Assembly: GCA_910584115.1 (NCBI GenBank)
Contig: CAJTYN010000002.1
Coordinates: forward strand, 1 to 62,237
Direction of reading: 5' to 3'
Length of the DNA stretch: 62,237 nt
Source: an uncultured Lachnospiraceae bacterium
GTDB lineage: Bacteria; Bacillota; Clostridia; Lachnospirales; Lachnospiraceae
The position numbers and the translations under genes were made by a program. Shown here piece after piece: positions 25,174-32,919 of the stretch. Every line of letters starts with the position of its first letter. The first letter of the stretch is position 1. The notes beneath the pieces are model-generated. The model searched no databases. It saw nothing but the letters and a program-made list of their open reading frames with translations, and was not told the origin of the DNA.

Positions 25174-26457
25174 ATGCAAGATCCTCCGTTTGGCGAAGGT
25201 CATGTCGATGGGGGCCGGGAGGATGTCCACGGCTCCCCGCTCTATAGCGGCGGCGTACTGCGCCATATCTCCTTCCCGGCAGATGGCGATGAAAGGGACA
25301 TCCTGCAGCCAGTCGATATCCAACGCTTGTTCCAGCAGAGCATCCCCATTGTCGGATCCTGTGGAGATGTCTATGTAAAACAGGTGGATCTTTCCGGAAA
25401 ATTCTTTTTTAAAATACTGTGCTTCCTTTGGGGAAAAAATGGTGAGCAGCCGGGTCTTTTCATTGGCTTTACTGAGCAGGCTGCGCACATCGCGGCTGCT
25501 GCTCAACAAAAGAGAGACCAGGATCTCAGGGCTCGTCATGTCTGGAGCCTTCTCGATCCCGTATTCGGTATACTGGCCTTTTCCATTGCGTTTGGCATTA
25601 TAAAGGGCCTCGTCTGCCTGTCGGAACAGCGTTTCATATGTGCTGGGGCAGGGCTGGGAGATGGCCATACCGATGCTGACCGTGACGTTGGCGGGCGCAG
25701 TCAGGTCGGGCTTGTATCTAAAAAGGTTGGAAAAATCCTCCACTTTCTGCCTGGCCAGCTCCTTTGAGGGCAGGTTCAGCATGAAAACGAGAAACTCATC
25801 GCCCCCGATCCGTCCGATAACGTCTGTTTTTCTGAAATATCTGGATAAAAGATCCGCCACGGTGCAGATGACCTGGTCGCCGATCAGGTGGCCGTGGACA
25901 TCGTTGACCTGTTTAAAATCGTCGATATCGATGATCAGCATCGCGCAGATGAGATCATTTGTGGCCAGCAGGTTGGAGATCAGGTGTTCTGTCGTGACTT
26001 TGTTGTAGATCCCTGTCATAAGATCCCGTTCCGCTTTTATACGGAAAGTCTCCCGTTCCCGGACGACTTCTTCGATCTGGTGCGTGGAGAGTACGTTGTC
26101 GATCCGGTAGCGGATGATCTCCTCGATGAACGGTTTTGTGATATAGTCTGTGGCGCCTAACCGGAAAGTCTCCATCAGGCTCCTGGTGTCGTCGTTTATG
26201 GTGATCACGACCACCGGGATGCTGCTGAATACAGGATCCGTATGCCTGGCCTGCAGTACGTCTATCCCTGAGGCCACCGGCATCTGAATATCCAAAAGGA
26301 CGATCCGGATCTCGCTGCCGTATTGTCGGATCAGATCCATGCATTCTTTTCCGTTTGTCGCTTCTAATATGTCAAAATCATCTTCAAATATCTCTCTTAA
26401 GATGTCCCTGTCGATATCAAGGTCATCTGCGATCAGCATCTTGTATTTCTCGTGCAT
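25165..26457 (-). CDS. Response regulator with GGDEF domain (diguanylate cyclase)
   Basis: About 430 residues. REC domain first (MLIADDLDIDR, phospho-acceptor Asp56 in LLDIQMP, Lys108 in YITKPF). Next comes a GGDEF domain with intact GRIGGDEF (218-222), so c-di-GMP synthesis is expected; RKTD (209-212), exactly five residues before it, is an RxxD inhibitory site. The final 120 residues (IHLFYIDIS, VPFIAICREG, ILPAPIDM) look like a degenerate receiver. ATG at 26457 has GAGGGG eight bases upstream and is preferred to ATG 26463. No histidine kinase is adjacent; the cognate sensor is unknown. Confidence 0.9.
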   Translation of the reverse strand: MHEKYKMLIADDLDIDRDILREIFEDDFDILEATNGKECMDLIRQYGSEIRIVLLDIQMPVASGIDVLQARHTDPVFSSIPVVVITINDDTRSLMETFRLGATDYITKPFIEEIIRYRIDNVLSTHQIEEVVRERETFRIKAERDLMTGIYNKVTTEHLISNLLATNDLICAMLIIDIDDFKQVNDVHGHLIGDQVICTVADLLSRYFRKTDVIGRIGGDEFLVFMLNLPSKELARQKVEDFSNLFRYKPDLTAPANVTVSIGMAISQPCPSTYETLFRQADEALYNAKRNGKGQYTEYGIEKAPDMTSPEILVSLLLSSSRDVRSLLSKANEKTRLLTIFSPKEAQYFKKEFSGKIHLFYIDISTGSDNGDALLEQALDIDWLQDVPFIAICREGDMAQYAAAIERGAVDILPAPIDMTFAKRRILHLS

Positions 26458-26501
26458 GCCCATATCCCCTCATTGTTCATGTGCTTGATAGTCTTATATC
26501 C

Positions 26502-26530
26502 ATTATACATAAAAAAACGGATCCAGTAAA
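26502..26530 (-). promoter_or_regulatory. Sigma-A promoter for the REC-GGDEF gene
   Basis: On the minus strand TTTACT (26530-26525), 17-bp spacer, TATAAT (26507-26502). Confidence 0.7.
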
Positions 26531-26544
26531 GGAGATTTCAACAG

Positions 26545-26574
26545 TTGTGGATCTTGCAGGGGATGTGTTATAAT
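26545..26574 (+). promoter_or_regulatory. Extended -10 promoter for the paaK-like gene
   Basis: TTGTGG (26545-26550), 18-bp spacer ending TGT, TATAAT (26569-26574). It is divergent from the GGDEF promoter; the two -35 regions are 15 bp apart. Confidence 0.65.
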
Positions 26575-26636
26575 ATGCGGTGATCATAAAATCTGAGGAT
26601 CTGTATTGATAAGGAACGAGAAGGAGGAAAACAAAG

Positions 26637-27947
26637 ATGATCTGGGCACCAGAAGAGACTTATTCCCGAGAGGAGATACAGGCGATCCAGCTGCGCAAGC
26701 TGAGACAGACTGTGGCATATATCTATGAGAAAGTACCGGCTTATCAGAAAAAGATGGACGAGGCCGGCGTAAGGCCCGGGGATATCCAGACGCTCAAGGA
26801 TCTGGAGAGATTGCCGTTTACCAACAAATCTGATTTTCGGGACAATTATCCCATGGGGCTGTTTGCGCGGCCGCGAAAAGAACTGGTCCGCGTACATGCC
26901 AGTTCCGGGACCACCGGCAAACCGACGATCGTAGGGTATACGAGGAACGATATGGCTGTCTGGACGAACAATGTATCCAGGATCGCCTGTATGGGCGGGG
27001 CAACGCCTGATGACATTGCGCAGATCGCGTTTGGCTATGGGATGTTCACCGGCGCACTGGGACTCCATGCGGGCCTGGAGAACATCGGCGCCTCGGTCAT
27101 GCCCATGTCTTCCGGGAATACGAAGAAGCAGATCATGTTCATGCAGGACATGGGGACGACCCTTCTGGTGGCAACGCCCTCCTATGCTCTGTTTCTGGGC
27201 GAGTCGGCCCGGGCCATGGGGATCGATCCGGAGGAGGACCTGCATGTACATATCGGCCTGTTCGGCGGAGAGGGGATGACGGAACCCATGCGGGATGAGA
27301 TGCACCGGATCTGGGGAAAGAGTTTCCTGTGTACCCAGAATTACGGCATGAGCGAGCTGTGCGGCCCGGGCGTTTCCGGGGAGTGTGAGTATCTCCAGGG
27401 TATGCATGTCAACGAGGACTGGTTCATACCGGAGATCATCGATCCAAAGACCGGGGAAGTGCTCCCGCCTGGTGAAAAAGGAGAACTGGTGGTCACCTGC
27501 CTGGGCAAGGAGGCCCTGCCGCTGGTCCGCTACCGCACCAAAGATATCTCCAGGCTGATGTACGAGCCCTGTCCCTGCGGCAGGACGACTGTCCGTATGG
27601 AAAACCTCTCCGGCCGCTCCGACGATATGCTGGTCATCCGCGGCGTGAACGTATTCCCCACGCAGATTGAGGAAGTGCTCCTCCAGATCGGAGAGATCGG
27701 CCCCCATTATGAGATCAAGGTGGAGCGGAAGAACCGTCTGGATGTGATGACGATCACAGTGGAGCTGATCGACGACCGCCTCCTGGACTCTTATAAGAAA
27801 CTGGAAGAACTGAACGCGAGGATCAGGAAAGATCTAAAAGCGATCTTAGGGTTGGACGCGGTGATCCAGATCGTGGCGCCGCAGAGCCTGCAGCGTTTTG
27901 AGGGCAAGGCAAAACGTGTGACGGATCTGCGCGGTGAGGGATTATAA
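26637..27947 (+). CDS. Phenylacetate-CoA ligase family protein
   Basis: 436 residues. Adenylate-forming enzyme of the PaaK type: P-loop HASSGTTGKPTIVGYT, YGMFTGALGLHAG, NYGMSELCGPGVSGEC, and the C-terminal SDDMLVIRGVNVFPTQIEE and GKAKRV lysine region. It makes an aryl-CoA from an aromatic acid, ATP and CoA. In anaerobes such enzymes accompany indolepyruvate oxidoreductase and serve reversible aryl-acetate activation. That oxidoreductase is not in this window. Start ATG has GAAGGAGG upstream. An ACT-domain gene follows, the usual neighbour. Confidence 0.9.
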   Translation: MIWAPEETYSREEIQAIQLRKLRQTVAYIYEKVPAYQKKMDEAGVRPGDIQTLKDLERLPFTNKSDFRDNYPMGLFARPRKELVRVHASSGTTGKPTIVGYTRNDMAVWTNNVSRIACMGGATPDDIAQIAFGYGMFTGALGLHAGLENIGASVMPMSSGNTKKQIMFMQDMGTTLLVATPSYALFLGESARAMGIDPEEDLHVHIGLFGGEGMTEPMRDEMHRIWGKSFLCTQNYGMSELCGPGVSGECEYLQGMHVNEDWFIPEIIDPKTGEVLPPGEKGELVVTCLGKEALPLVRYRTKDISRLMYEPCPCGRTTVRMENLSGRSDDMLVIRGVNVFPTQIEEVLLQIGEIGPHYEIKVERKNRLDVMTITVELIDDRLLDSYKKLEELNARIRKDLKAILGLDAVIQIVAPQSLQRFEGKAKRVTDLRGEGL

Positions 27948-27980
27948 ATATCATCTATTAAGAAAGGCATGGTGCAGCAA

Positions 27981-28403
27981 ATGTTAAAACAGTTGGCAGT
28001 ATTTGTAGAAAATCGATCGGGCAGCCTGCAGAAAGTGACCATGGCACTCCATGAAAAGCATATCAATATCTACGCGTTCGCGTCTTTTGATACGCCGGAA
28101 TTTGGGATTTTGCGCATGCTGGTGGACCGGGCGGAGGAGGCCAAGGAGGCTCTCACCAGCCAGGGGTTTGTGACCAAGGTCTGTGATGTGATCGCGGTGG
28201 AGCTCCCGGACGAGCAAGGGGGACTCGACTCCCTTCTGGCGGCGCTCTATGAGAGCAATATCAGCATCAATTACACATATTCATCCTTTGGCCGGATGAG
28301 CAGGATCCCCGCGGTGGTCATCCACACAGATGAAGTCTACGAAACAGAAAATGTGTTAAAGAGCAAAGGATTTACCTGTATGGAAAGTTTAGGAGGAGAA
28401 TAA
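27981..28403 (+). CDS. Tandem ACT-domain protein
   Basis: 140 residues made of two ACT repeats: LKQLAVFVENRSGSLQKV to about residue 65, then GGLDSLLAALYESNISINYTY. ACT domains bind amino acids and regulate metabolic enzymes. This stand-alone type is typically encoded next to PaaK-like ligases and may sense an aromatic amino acid. ATG 27981 gives the family-typical N-terminus MLKQLAVF; ATG 27969 has its purine-rich box too close. Confidence 0.85.
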   Translation: MLKQLAVFVENRSGSLQKVTMALHEKHINIYAFASFDTPEFGILRMLVDRAEEAKEALTSQGFVTKVCDVIAVELPDEQGGLDSLLAALYESNISINYTYSSFGRMSRIPAVVIHTDEVYETENVLKSKGFTCMESLGGE

Positions 28404-28450
28404 AAAATAAGAAAGACGATCATGATATGATGGAGAGGAGGGGCAGGACG

Positions 28451-29911
28451 ATGTTAGAAAAGATCGATCTGACAAAAAAGATGTCAAAAGAAGATCACCG
28501 TGCCAAGATGGACGGACTGGAGAGAGAACTCGGGGCGCTGCAGCGCAGATGCAAGGAGCTGGGCATCCCTGTGATGATCGCGTTTGAGGGTTATCCGGCT
28601 GCCGGGAAAGGCGTGCAGATAGGGGCGCTGATCCACGCCCTGGATCCCCGGGGCTTCGAGGTCCATGCAGTGAAAAAAGAGACGGAAGAAGAGAAGATGC
28701 ATCCGTTCCTGTGGCGTTTCTGGACAAAGATGCCGGCAAAGGGCAGGATCGCGCTCTACGACACCAGCTGGTATCGGAAAGTGCTGGCGGAGAAGGCCGA
28801 CAAAAGGGCCTTTGACTCCATCCTGTCTTTTGAGCGGCAGATCACGGACGGCGGCGTGATCCTGGTCAAATTGTTCCTGGCCATCGACCAGAAAGAACAG
28901 AAGAAACGCTTCGAGCAGCTGGAGAAGAAAAAAGGGACTGCCTGGCGGGTGACGGATGCGGACCGGCGGCACAACAAACATTTTGAGGAGTATGAGAAGA
29001 TCTACGAAGAGATGCTCCGGAAGACGGACACGGACTATGCACCTTGGCACATCATCGAGTCCACGGACAAACGGTTTGCCACGGTGAAGATCTACACCAT
29101 CGTGATCAATGCCCTGGCGGAGGGGATCGAGCGGGCGTCGGCGCCCCAGGCTGCCAGGAAGGAGCATAAAGTCTATATCGATGACAGGGACCTTCGAGAG
29201 TCCATCTTGAGCAGAGTGGACTTAAACCTGACTTATACAAAAAAAGAATACAAAGAGAAGCTGGATAAACTCCAGTCCAAGATCCAGCTCCTCCACGGGG
29301 AGCTGTACCGGAAGCGGATCCCTGTGGTCTTAGGCTTCGAGGGATGGGACGCCGGGGGAAAAGGCGGGGCGATCAAGAGGCTCACCGAGAAGATGGATCC
29401 CCGGGGCTATACGGTGATCCCCACAGCATCCCCCAACGACCTGGAGAGGGCCTACCATTACCTGTGGCGTTTCTGGCGGGCGATGCCAAAGGCCGGGCAT
29501 TTCTCCATCTTTGACCGGACCTGGTACGGGCGTGTGATGGTAGAGCGGATCGAGGGATTCTGTACGACGGAAGAATGGCAGCGCGCGTATAAGGAGATCA
29601 ACGACATGGAGCGGGATCTGTACGACGCGGGCGCTGTCGTGCTGAAATTCTGGATGCAGATCGATAAAGACGAACAGGAACGGCGCTTTAAAGCCCGCCA
29701 GGAAAACCCTGAAAAACAGTGGAAGATCACCGATGAGGACTGGCGGAACCGGGAAAAATGGGATCAATATGAGGAGGCTGTCAACGAGATGCTCATACGG
29801 ACCTCGACACCCCATGCGCCCTGGATCGTGGTAGAGGGCAACAGCAAATATTACGCACGTATCAAAGTCCTGAAGACCGTGGTAAAGGCGCTTGAGGAGA
29901 GGCTGGGATAA
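28451..29911 (+). CDS. pap: Tandem-domain polyphosphate kinase 2 (polyphosphate:AMP phosphotransferase)
   Basis: 486 residues with two PPK2 domains. The first has Walker A GYPAAGKGVQ (about 47-56) and the second GWDAGGKGGAI (about 298-308); each continues into FDR/YDTSWY lid motifs and an R-rich C-terminal segment. Fused PPK2 (class II) enzymes phosphorylate AMP to ADP with polyphosphate; the C-terminal domain is the catalytic one in characterised members. The altered N-terminal domain (YDTSWY where the second has FDRTWY) agrees with this. ATG 28451 follows GAGGAGGGG by 7 nt; the ATG at 28427 lies before the ribosome site. Confidence 0.9.
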   Translation: MLEKIDLTKKMSKEDHRAKMDGLERELGALQRRCKELGIPVMIAFEGYPAAGKGVQIGALIHALDPRGFEVHAVKKETEEEKMHPFLWRFWTKMPAKGRIALYDTSWYRKVLAEKADKRAFDSILSFERQITDGGVILVKLFLAIDQKEQKKRFEQLEKKKGTAWRVTDADRRHNKHFEEYEKIYEEMLRKTDTDYAPWHIIESTDKRFATVKIYTIVINALAEGIERASAPQAARKEHKVYIDDRDLRESILSRVDLNLTYTKKEYKEKLDKLQSKIQLLHGELYRKRIPVVLGFEGWDAGGKGGAIKRLTEKMDPRGYTVIPTASPNDLERAYHYLWRFWRAMPKAGHFSIFDRTWYGRVMVERIEGFCTTEEWQRAYKEINDMERDLYDAGAVVLKFWMQIDKDEQERRFKARQENPEKQWKITDEDWRNREKWDQYEEAVNEMLIRTSTPHAPWIVVEGNSKYYARIKVLKTVVKALEERLG

Positions 29912-29921
29912 AGAGTTCGGC

Positions 29922-29958
29922 CGATCAAAAGGGTGTAAGATCCGCACCCTTTTGATCG
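29922..29958. terminator. Bidirectional hairpin between pap and the AraC gene
   Basis: GATCAAAAGGGTG (29923-29935) pairs perfectly with CACCCTTTTGATC (29945-29957). The stem contains its own T/A tracts, so it can act for both convergent genes. It also codes for the last residues and the stop codon of the AraC gene. Confidence 0.7.
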
Positions 29959-30833
29959 TATTCCAAAGCCCTTTTACGGTATTGCATGGGACTGCACCCA
30001 AAATGCCTGCGGAAAGTCTCAGAAAAATAACTCGTTCCGGAAAAACCCACCTCATAACTGATCTGGGTGATGTTCATATCCGTAGATGTCATCAGGCCGA
30101 TGCTCTGATCTAACCGGTATCGGATCAGATAGTTGACCGGAGTCTGGTTCAGGTAGCGGTGGAAAAGGGAGCAGCATCTGCTCTTGCACACATTTCCCGC
30201 AGCGGCGATGTCGTCCAGGGAGATCTTTTTGGCGTGGTTTTTTTGGATATAATGCACCATCTCCCGTATGGTGGACAACTGACCGGAGGAATCGGCGGTC
30301 TGCGGTCCATCCTGGGGCGCGTGGATATGCAGCTCCCGCCATATCTGGCAGAACAGGCTTAAGATCAGCAGCGGAAAAGCCGGCTGGCCCAGAGCGTCAT
30401 ACATCTGCCGCAATGCCTGAAGGATCTTCTTTTCCCAGGGGATGTCCTCATGCAGCAGTTGATAGGGAAGAGCGGTGTTGGACAGAACGGGAGTGATGTA
30501 GTCCTGCTCCATGGATGGAGTGGAGCACAAGAGCATGGGGTGGAGCAGGATACAGAGGAACACACATTCTCTGCGGCCTTTGGAGAAACCATAGTGGAAC
30601 TGGCGGGAATTTACGAACAGGCCCTCTCCCTCGCTCATGTGTACGATCCTGCCGTTGATGTTGTAGTCCATCTCCCCGGAAAGGACGGCGATGAATTCCG
30701 TATCATCGTGCCAGTGGCTCAGCCCAGTGTACTGGGGGTAATGGGACAGGCGGTCTTTATCGATGAAGAGAAAGTGTCCGGGATAGCTGTAGGTGATGTT
30801 TTCGGAATGGTCTCTGTTCAGGTCAAGGATCAT
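29925..30833 (-). CDS. AraC family transcriptional regulator with cupin sensor
   Basis: 302 residues. The N-terminal half is an AraC-type cupin (HWHDDTEFIAVLSGEMDYNINGR, GEGLFVNSRQFHYGFS). The C-terminal half is the double helix-turn-helix (ISLDDIAAAGNVCKSRCCSLF, then ITQISYEVGFSGTSYFSETFRRHFGCSP). These regulators usually respond to a sugar and activate nearby catabolic genes. The divergent sugar acetyltransferase and polyol dehydrogenase are candidate targets by position only. AGGAGG lies 7 nt before the ATG. Confidence 0.9.
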   Translation of the reverse strand: MILDLNRDHSENITYSYPGHFLFIDKDRLSHYPQYTGLSHWHDDTEFIAVLSGEMDYNINGRIVHMSEGEGLFVNSRQFHYGFSKGRRECVFLCILLHPMLLCSTPSMEQDYITPVLSNTALPYQLLHEDIPWEKKILQALRQMYDALGQPAFPLLILSLFCQIWRELHIHAPQDGPQTADSSGQLSTIREMVHYIQKNHAKKISLDDIAAAGNVCKSRCCSLFHRYLNQTPVNYLIRYRLDQSIGLMTSTDMNITQISYEVGFSGTSYFSETFRRHFGCSPMQYRKRALEYDQKGADLTPF

Positions 30834-30888
30834 CGTTCGTCCTCCTGTATCTTGAAGATAGGATATTGTTATATAAATATACGATATA

Positions 30889-30916
30889 TTGAAAGAAAAT
30901 GCAAATCTTTTACGAT
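30889..30916 (+). promoter_or_regulatory. Candidate promoter of a short leader or sRNA
   Basis: TTGAAA (30889-30894), 16-bp spacer, TACGAT (30911-30916). Transcription would start about 30923, only a few bases before the strong hairpin described next. Confidence 0.45.
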
Positions 30917-30928
30917 ATGATCATAGTC

Positions 30929-31003
30929 AAGGATGTGCGGGCAGAGCTTCGATAGGCTACATGTTCTCCCTTTTGATGCCGGTCCTGCCGTACATCCTTT
31001 TTT
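30929..31003 (+). terminator. Strong terminator-like hairpin with 40-nt loop upstream of the acetyltransferase gene
   Basis: AAGGATGT (30929-30936) pairs with ACATCCTT (30992-30999). The stem continues with GCGG/CTGCC pairs and one G bulge to about 15 bp, and ends in a run of six T. No plus-strand gene lies upstream apart from pap, which has its own terminator 970 nt earlier. It may be an attenuator for the downstream gene or the 3' end of an RNA of about 80 nt. Confidence 0.6.
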
Positions 31004-31039
31004 CAATGAACGAGTATAAAGATCACAGGAGGGATAGAT

Positions 31040-31642
31040 ATGGAAAACAGATATGGACAGATGCATAGCGGAGAACTGTATTATCCGATGCAGGAGGAAC
31101 TGGTGGATTTACAGGCCCGTTGTCTGGAAAGACTCTATGATTACAACATGACCCGTCCGTCAGAAAAAGAGGAGCGGAAACGGCTGCTCCAAGAGATGTT
31201 CGCCCAGATCGGAGAGGCATGTTATATAGAGCCGCCTTTTCATGCCAGTTTTGCGGGGCGCCACGTGTATTTCGGGGATCATATCTACGCGAATTTCAAT
31301 CTGACGTTGATCGATGATACGTATATCTATGTGGGAGACTACACGATGTTCGGGCCAAATGTCACCGTCGCCACGGCGGGACATCCGATCCTGCCCGCGC
31401 TGCGTGAAAAAGAGCTTCAGTACAACGCACCTGTCCGTATAGGCCGAAACTGTTGGATCGGGGCCGGGGCGGTGATCGTGCCGGGGGTCACGGTGGGGGA
31501 TGATGTGGTCATAGGCGCGGGGAGCATCGTGACCAGGGACATCCCGGATCGTGTGGTCGCAGTGGGGAACCCCTGCAGAGTGCTCCGGGAAGTCAATGAA
31601 CATGATGAAAGATATTATTTTAAAGACAGGAGGATCCCGTGA
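31040..31642 (+). CDS. Sugar O-acetyltransferase (maltose/galactoside acetyltransferase family)
   Basis: 200 residues. Left-handed beta-helix acetyltransferase: N-terminal cap (MHSGELYYPMQEELVDLQ), hexapeptide repeats with FGDHIYANFNLTLIDDTYI, the catalytic histidine in TAGHPI, and IGRNCWIGAGAVIVPGVTVG. It acetylates the 6-hydroxyl of maltose, glucose or galactosides with acetyl-CoA, probably detoxifying non-metabolised sugars. CAGGAGGG precedes the ATG. No terminator is visible before the next promoter at 31686. Confidence 0.93.
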   Translation: MENRYGQMHSGELYYPMQEELVDLQARCLERLYDYNMTRPSEKEERKRLLQEMFAQIGEACYIEPPFHASFAGRHVYFGDHIYANFNLTLIDDTYIYVGDYTMFGPNVTVATAGHPILPALREKELQYNAPVRIGRNCWIGAGAVIVPGVTVGDDVVIGAGSIVTRDIPDRVVAVGNPCRVLREVNEHDERYYFKDRRIP

Positions 31643-31685
31643 CCCTGCGGGCGGCAAAAAATGCTGGGGAAAAAAGGAGTAGATA

Positions 31686-31714
31686 TTGACTTTCAGAGTG
31701 TTTCAGGCGATAAT
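31686..31714 (+). promoter_or_regulatory. Sigma-A promoter for the polyol dehydrogenase gene, with downstream repeats
   Basis: TTGACT (31686-31691), 17-bp spacer, GATAAT (31709-31714). Just downstream, TACTTA occurs twice (31719-31724 and 31733-31738), separated by GGTAAAC plus one base; this may be an operator over the start site. Confidence 0.75.
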
Positions 31715-31786
31715 AAGAGTACTTAGGTAAACTACTTAAATAAATCATCAAAAAAAGTCTTTGGTTCTATGAAGGAGGATCTGTTG

Positions 31787-32848
31787 ATGGAAGGTAAGAT
31801 GAAAGTCGCGGTCATGCTCGGCGTAGGTAAGATGGGCTTCGAAGAGAGGGATATCCCCATGCCTGCGGACAACGAAGTGTTGGTGAAACTGGAATATGTA
31901 GGGATCTGTGGTTCCGACCTGCATTATTACGAATCAGGTGCGATCGGTGCCAACGTGGTGGAGCCGCCCTTTGTCCTGGGCCATGAGCCGGGCGGTGTCG
32001 TAGTGGAAGTCGGAAAAGACGTAAAACATCTGAAAGTAGGCGACCGGGTGGCGCTGGAGCCTGGAAAGACCTGCGGACACTGTGAATTCTGCAGGACAGG
32101 CAGATACAATCTCTGCCCGGATGTGATCTTTTTTGCCACACCTCCGGTAGACGGGGTGTTCCAGGAATATGTTGCCCATGAAGCCGATCTGTGCTTCAAG
32201 CTCCCTGACAATGTGAGCACGCTGGAGGGCGCCCTGATCGAACCTCTGGCCGTAGGTTTCCATGCAGCCATGCAGGGCGGCGCGCAGGCAGGTCAGACGG
32301 CAGTCGTCATGGGGGCCGGGTGCATCGGGCTGGTGAGCATGATGGCGTTAAAAGCGATGGGCGTCTCAAAAGTCTATGTGGCCGACATCATGGATAAGCG
32401 TTTGGAAAAGGCCCTGGAATTGGGCGCGGACGGTGTGATCAACGGCAAAGATAAAGATACTGTGGAAGAAGTCTTGAGACTCACGGACGGAAAAGGCTGC
32501 GACCTGGCCATCGAGACAGCAGGTTCCCAGGTGACGGCAGCGCAGACCATCCACATGACTAAAAAGGGTGCGACGATCGTCCTGGTAGGCTACAGTGCCA
32601 GCGGAGAGATGACTCTGCCCATGAGTCTGGCTCTTGACAAGGAACTGACCTTCAAGACCGTATTCCGTTATCGCCATATCTATCCCATGGCCATCGAGGC
32701 AGTGGCTGCGGGCAAAGTCAACCTGAAAGGGATCGTCACAGACATCTTTGATCTGGATGATGTACAGAAAGGGATGGACCACAGTATCCATAACAAAGCG
32801 GACATCGTAAAAGGTGTGATACGGATCTCCAAAGACGCAGAGCAGTAA
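31787..32848 (+). CDS. Zinc-dependent medium-chain dehydrogenase (sorbitol/xylitol dehydrogenase-like)
   Basis: 353 residues. Catalytic zinc site GICGSDLHYYE and GHEPGG, the structural zinc loop CGHCEFCRTGRYNLC, and the Rossmann motif VMGAGCIGLVS with acidic ADIMD after it, which indicates NAD(H). Closest to L-iditol/sorbitol or xylitol dehydrogenases that oxidise polyols to ketoses. ATG 31787 has AAGGAGG eight bases upstream; the earlier in-frame ATG 31769 overlaps that box. It appears to be monocistronic, ending in a perfect terminator. Confidence 0.92.
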   Translation: MEGKMKVAVMLGVGKMGFEERDIPMPADNEVLVKLEYVGICGSDLHYYESGAIGANVVEPPFVLGHEPGGVVVEVGKDVKHLKVGDRVALEPGKTCGHCEFCRTGRYNLCPDVIFFATPPVDGVFQEYVAHEADLCFKLPDNVSTLEGALIEPLAVGFHAAMQGGAQAGQTAVVMGAGCIGLVSMMALKAMGVSKVYVADIMDKRLEKALELGADGVINGKDKDTVEEVLRLTDGKGCDLAIETAGSQVTAAQTIHMTKKGATIVLVGYSASGEMTLPMSLALDKELTFKTVFRYRHIYPMAIEAVAAGKVNLKGIVTDIFDLDDVQKGMDHSIHNKADIVKGVIRISKDAEQ

Positions 32849-32867
32849 ATATATCAATAGATCCCAG

Positions 32868-32911
32868 GCTATCGGAAAGCAGAGATGATGACCGCTTTCC
32901 GATAGCTTTTT
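32868..32911 (+). terminator. Rho-independent terminator
   Basis: GCTATCGGAAAGC (32868-32880) and GCTTTCCGATAGC (32894-32906) form a perfect 13-bp stem followed by TTTTT. Confidence 0.95.
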
Positions 32912-32919
32912 AACATGTT

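Noticed and set aside
26568..27707. 379-residue antisense frame in the paaK-like gene
   Set aside because: Overlaps a well-supported gene fully and shows no motif or start signal.
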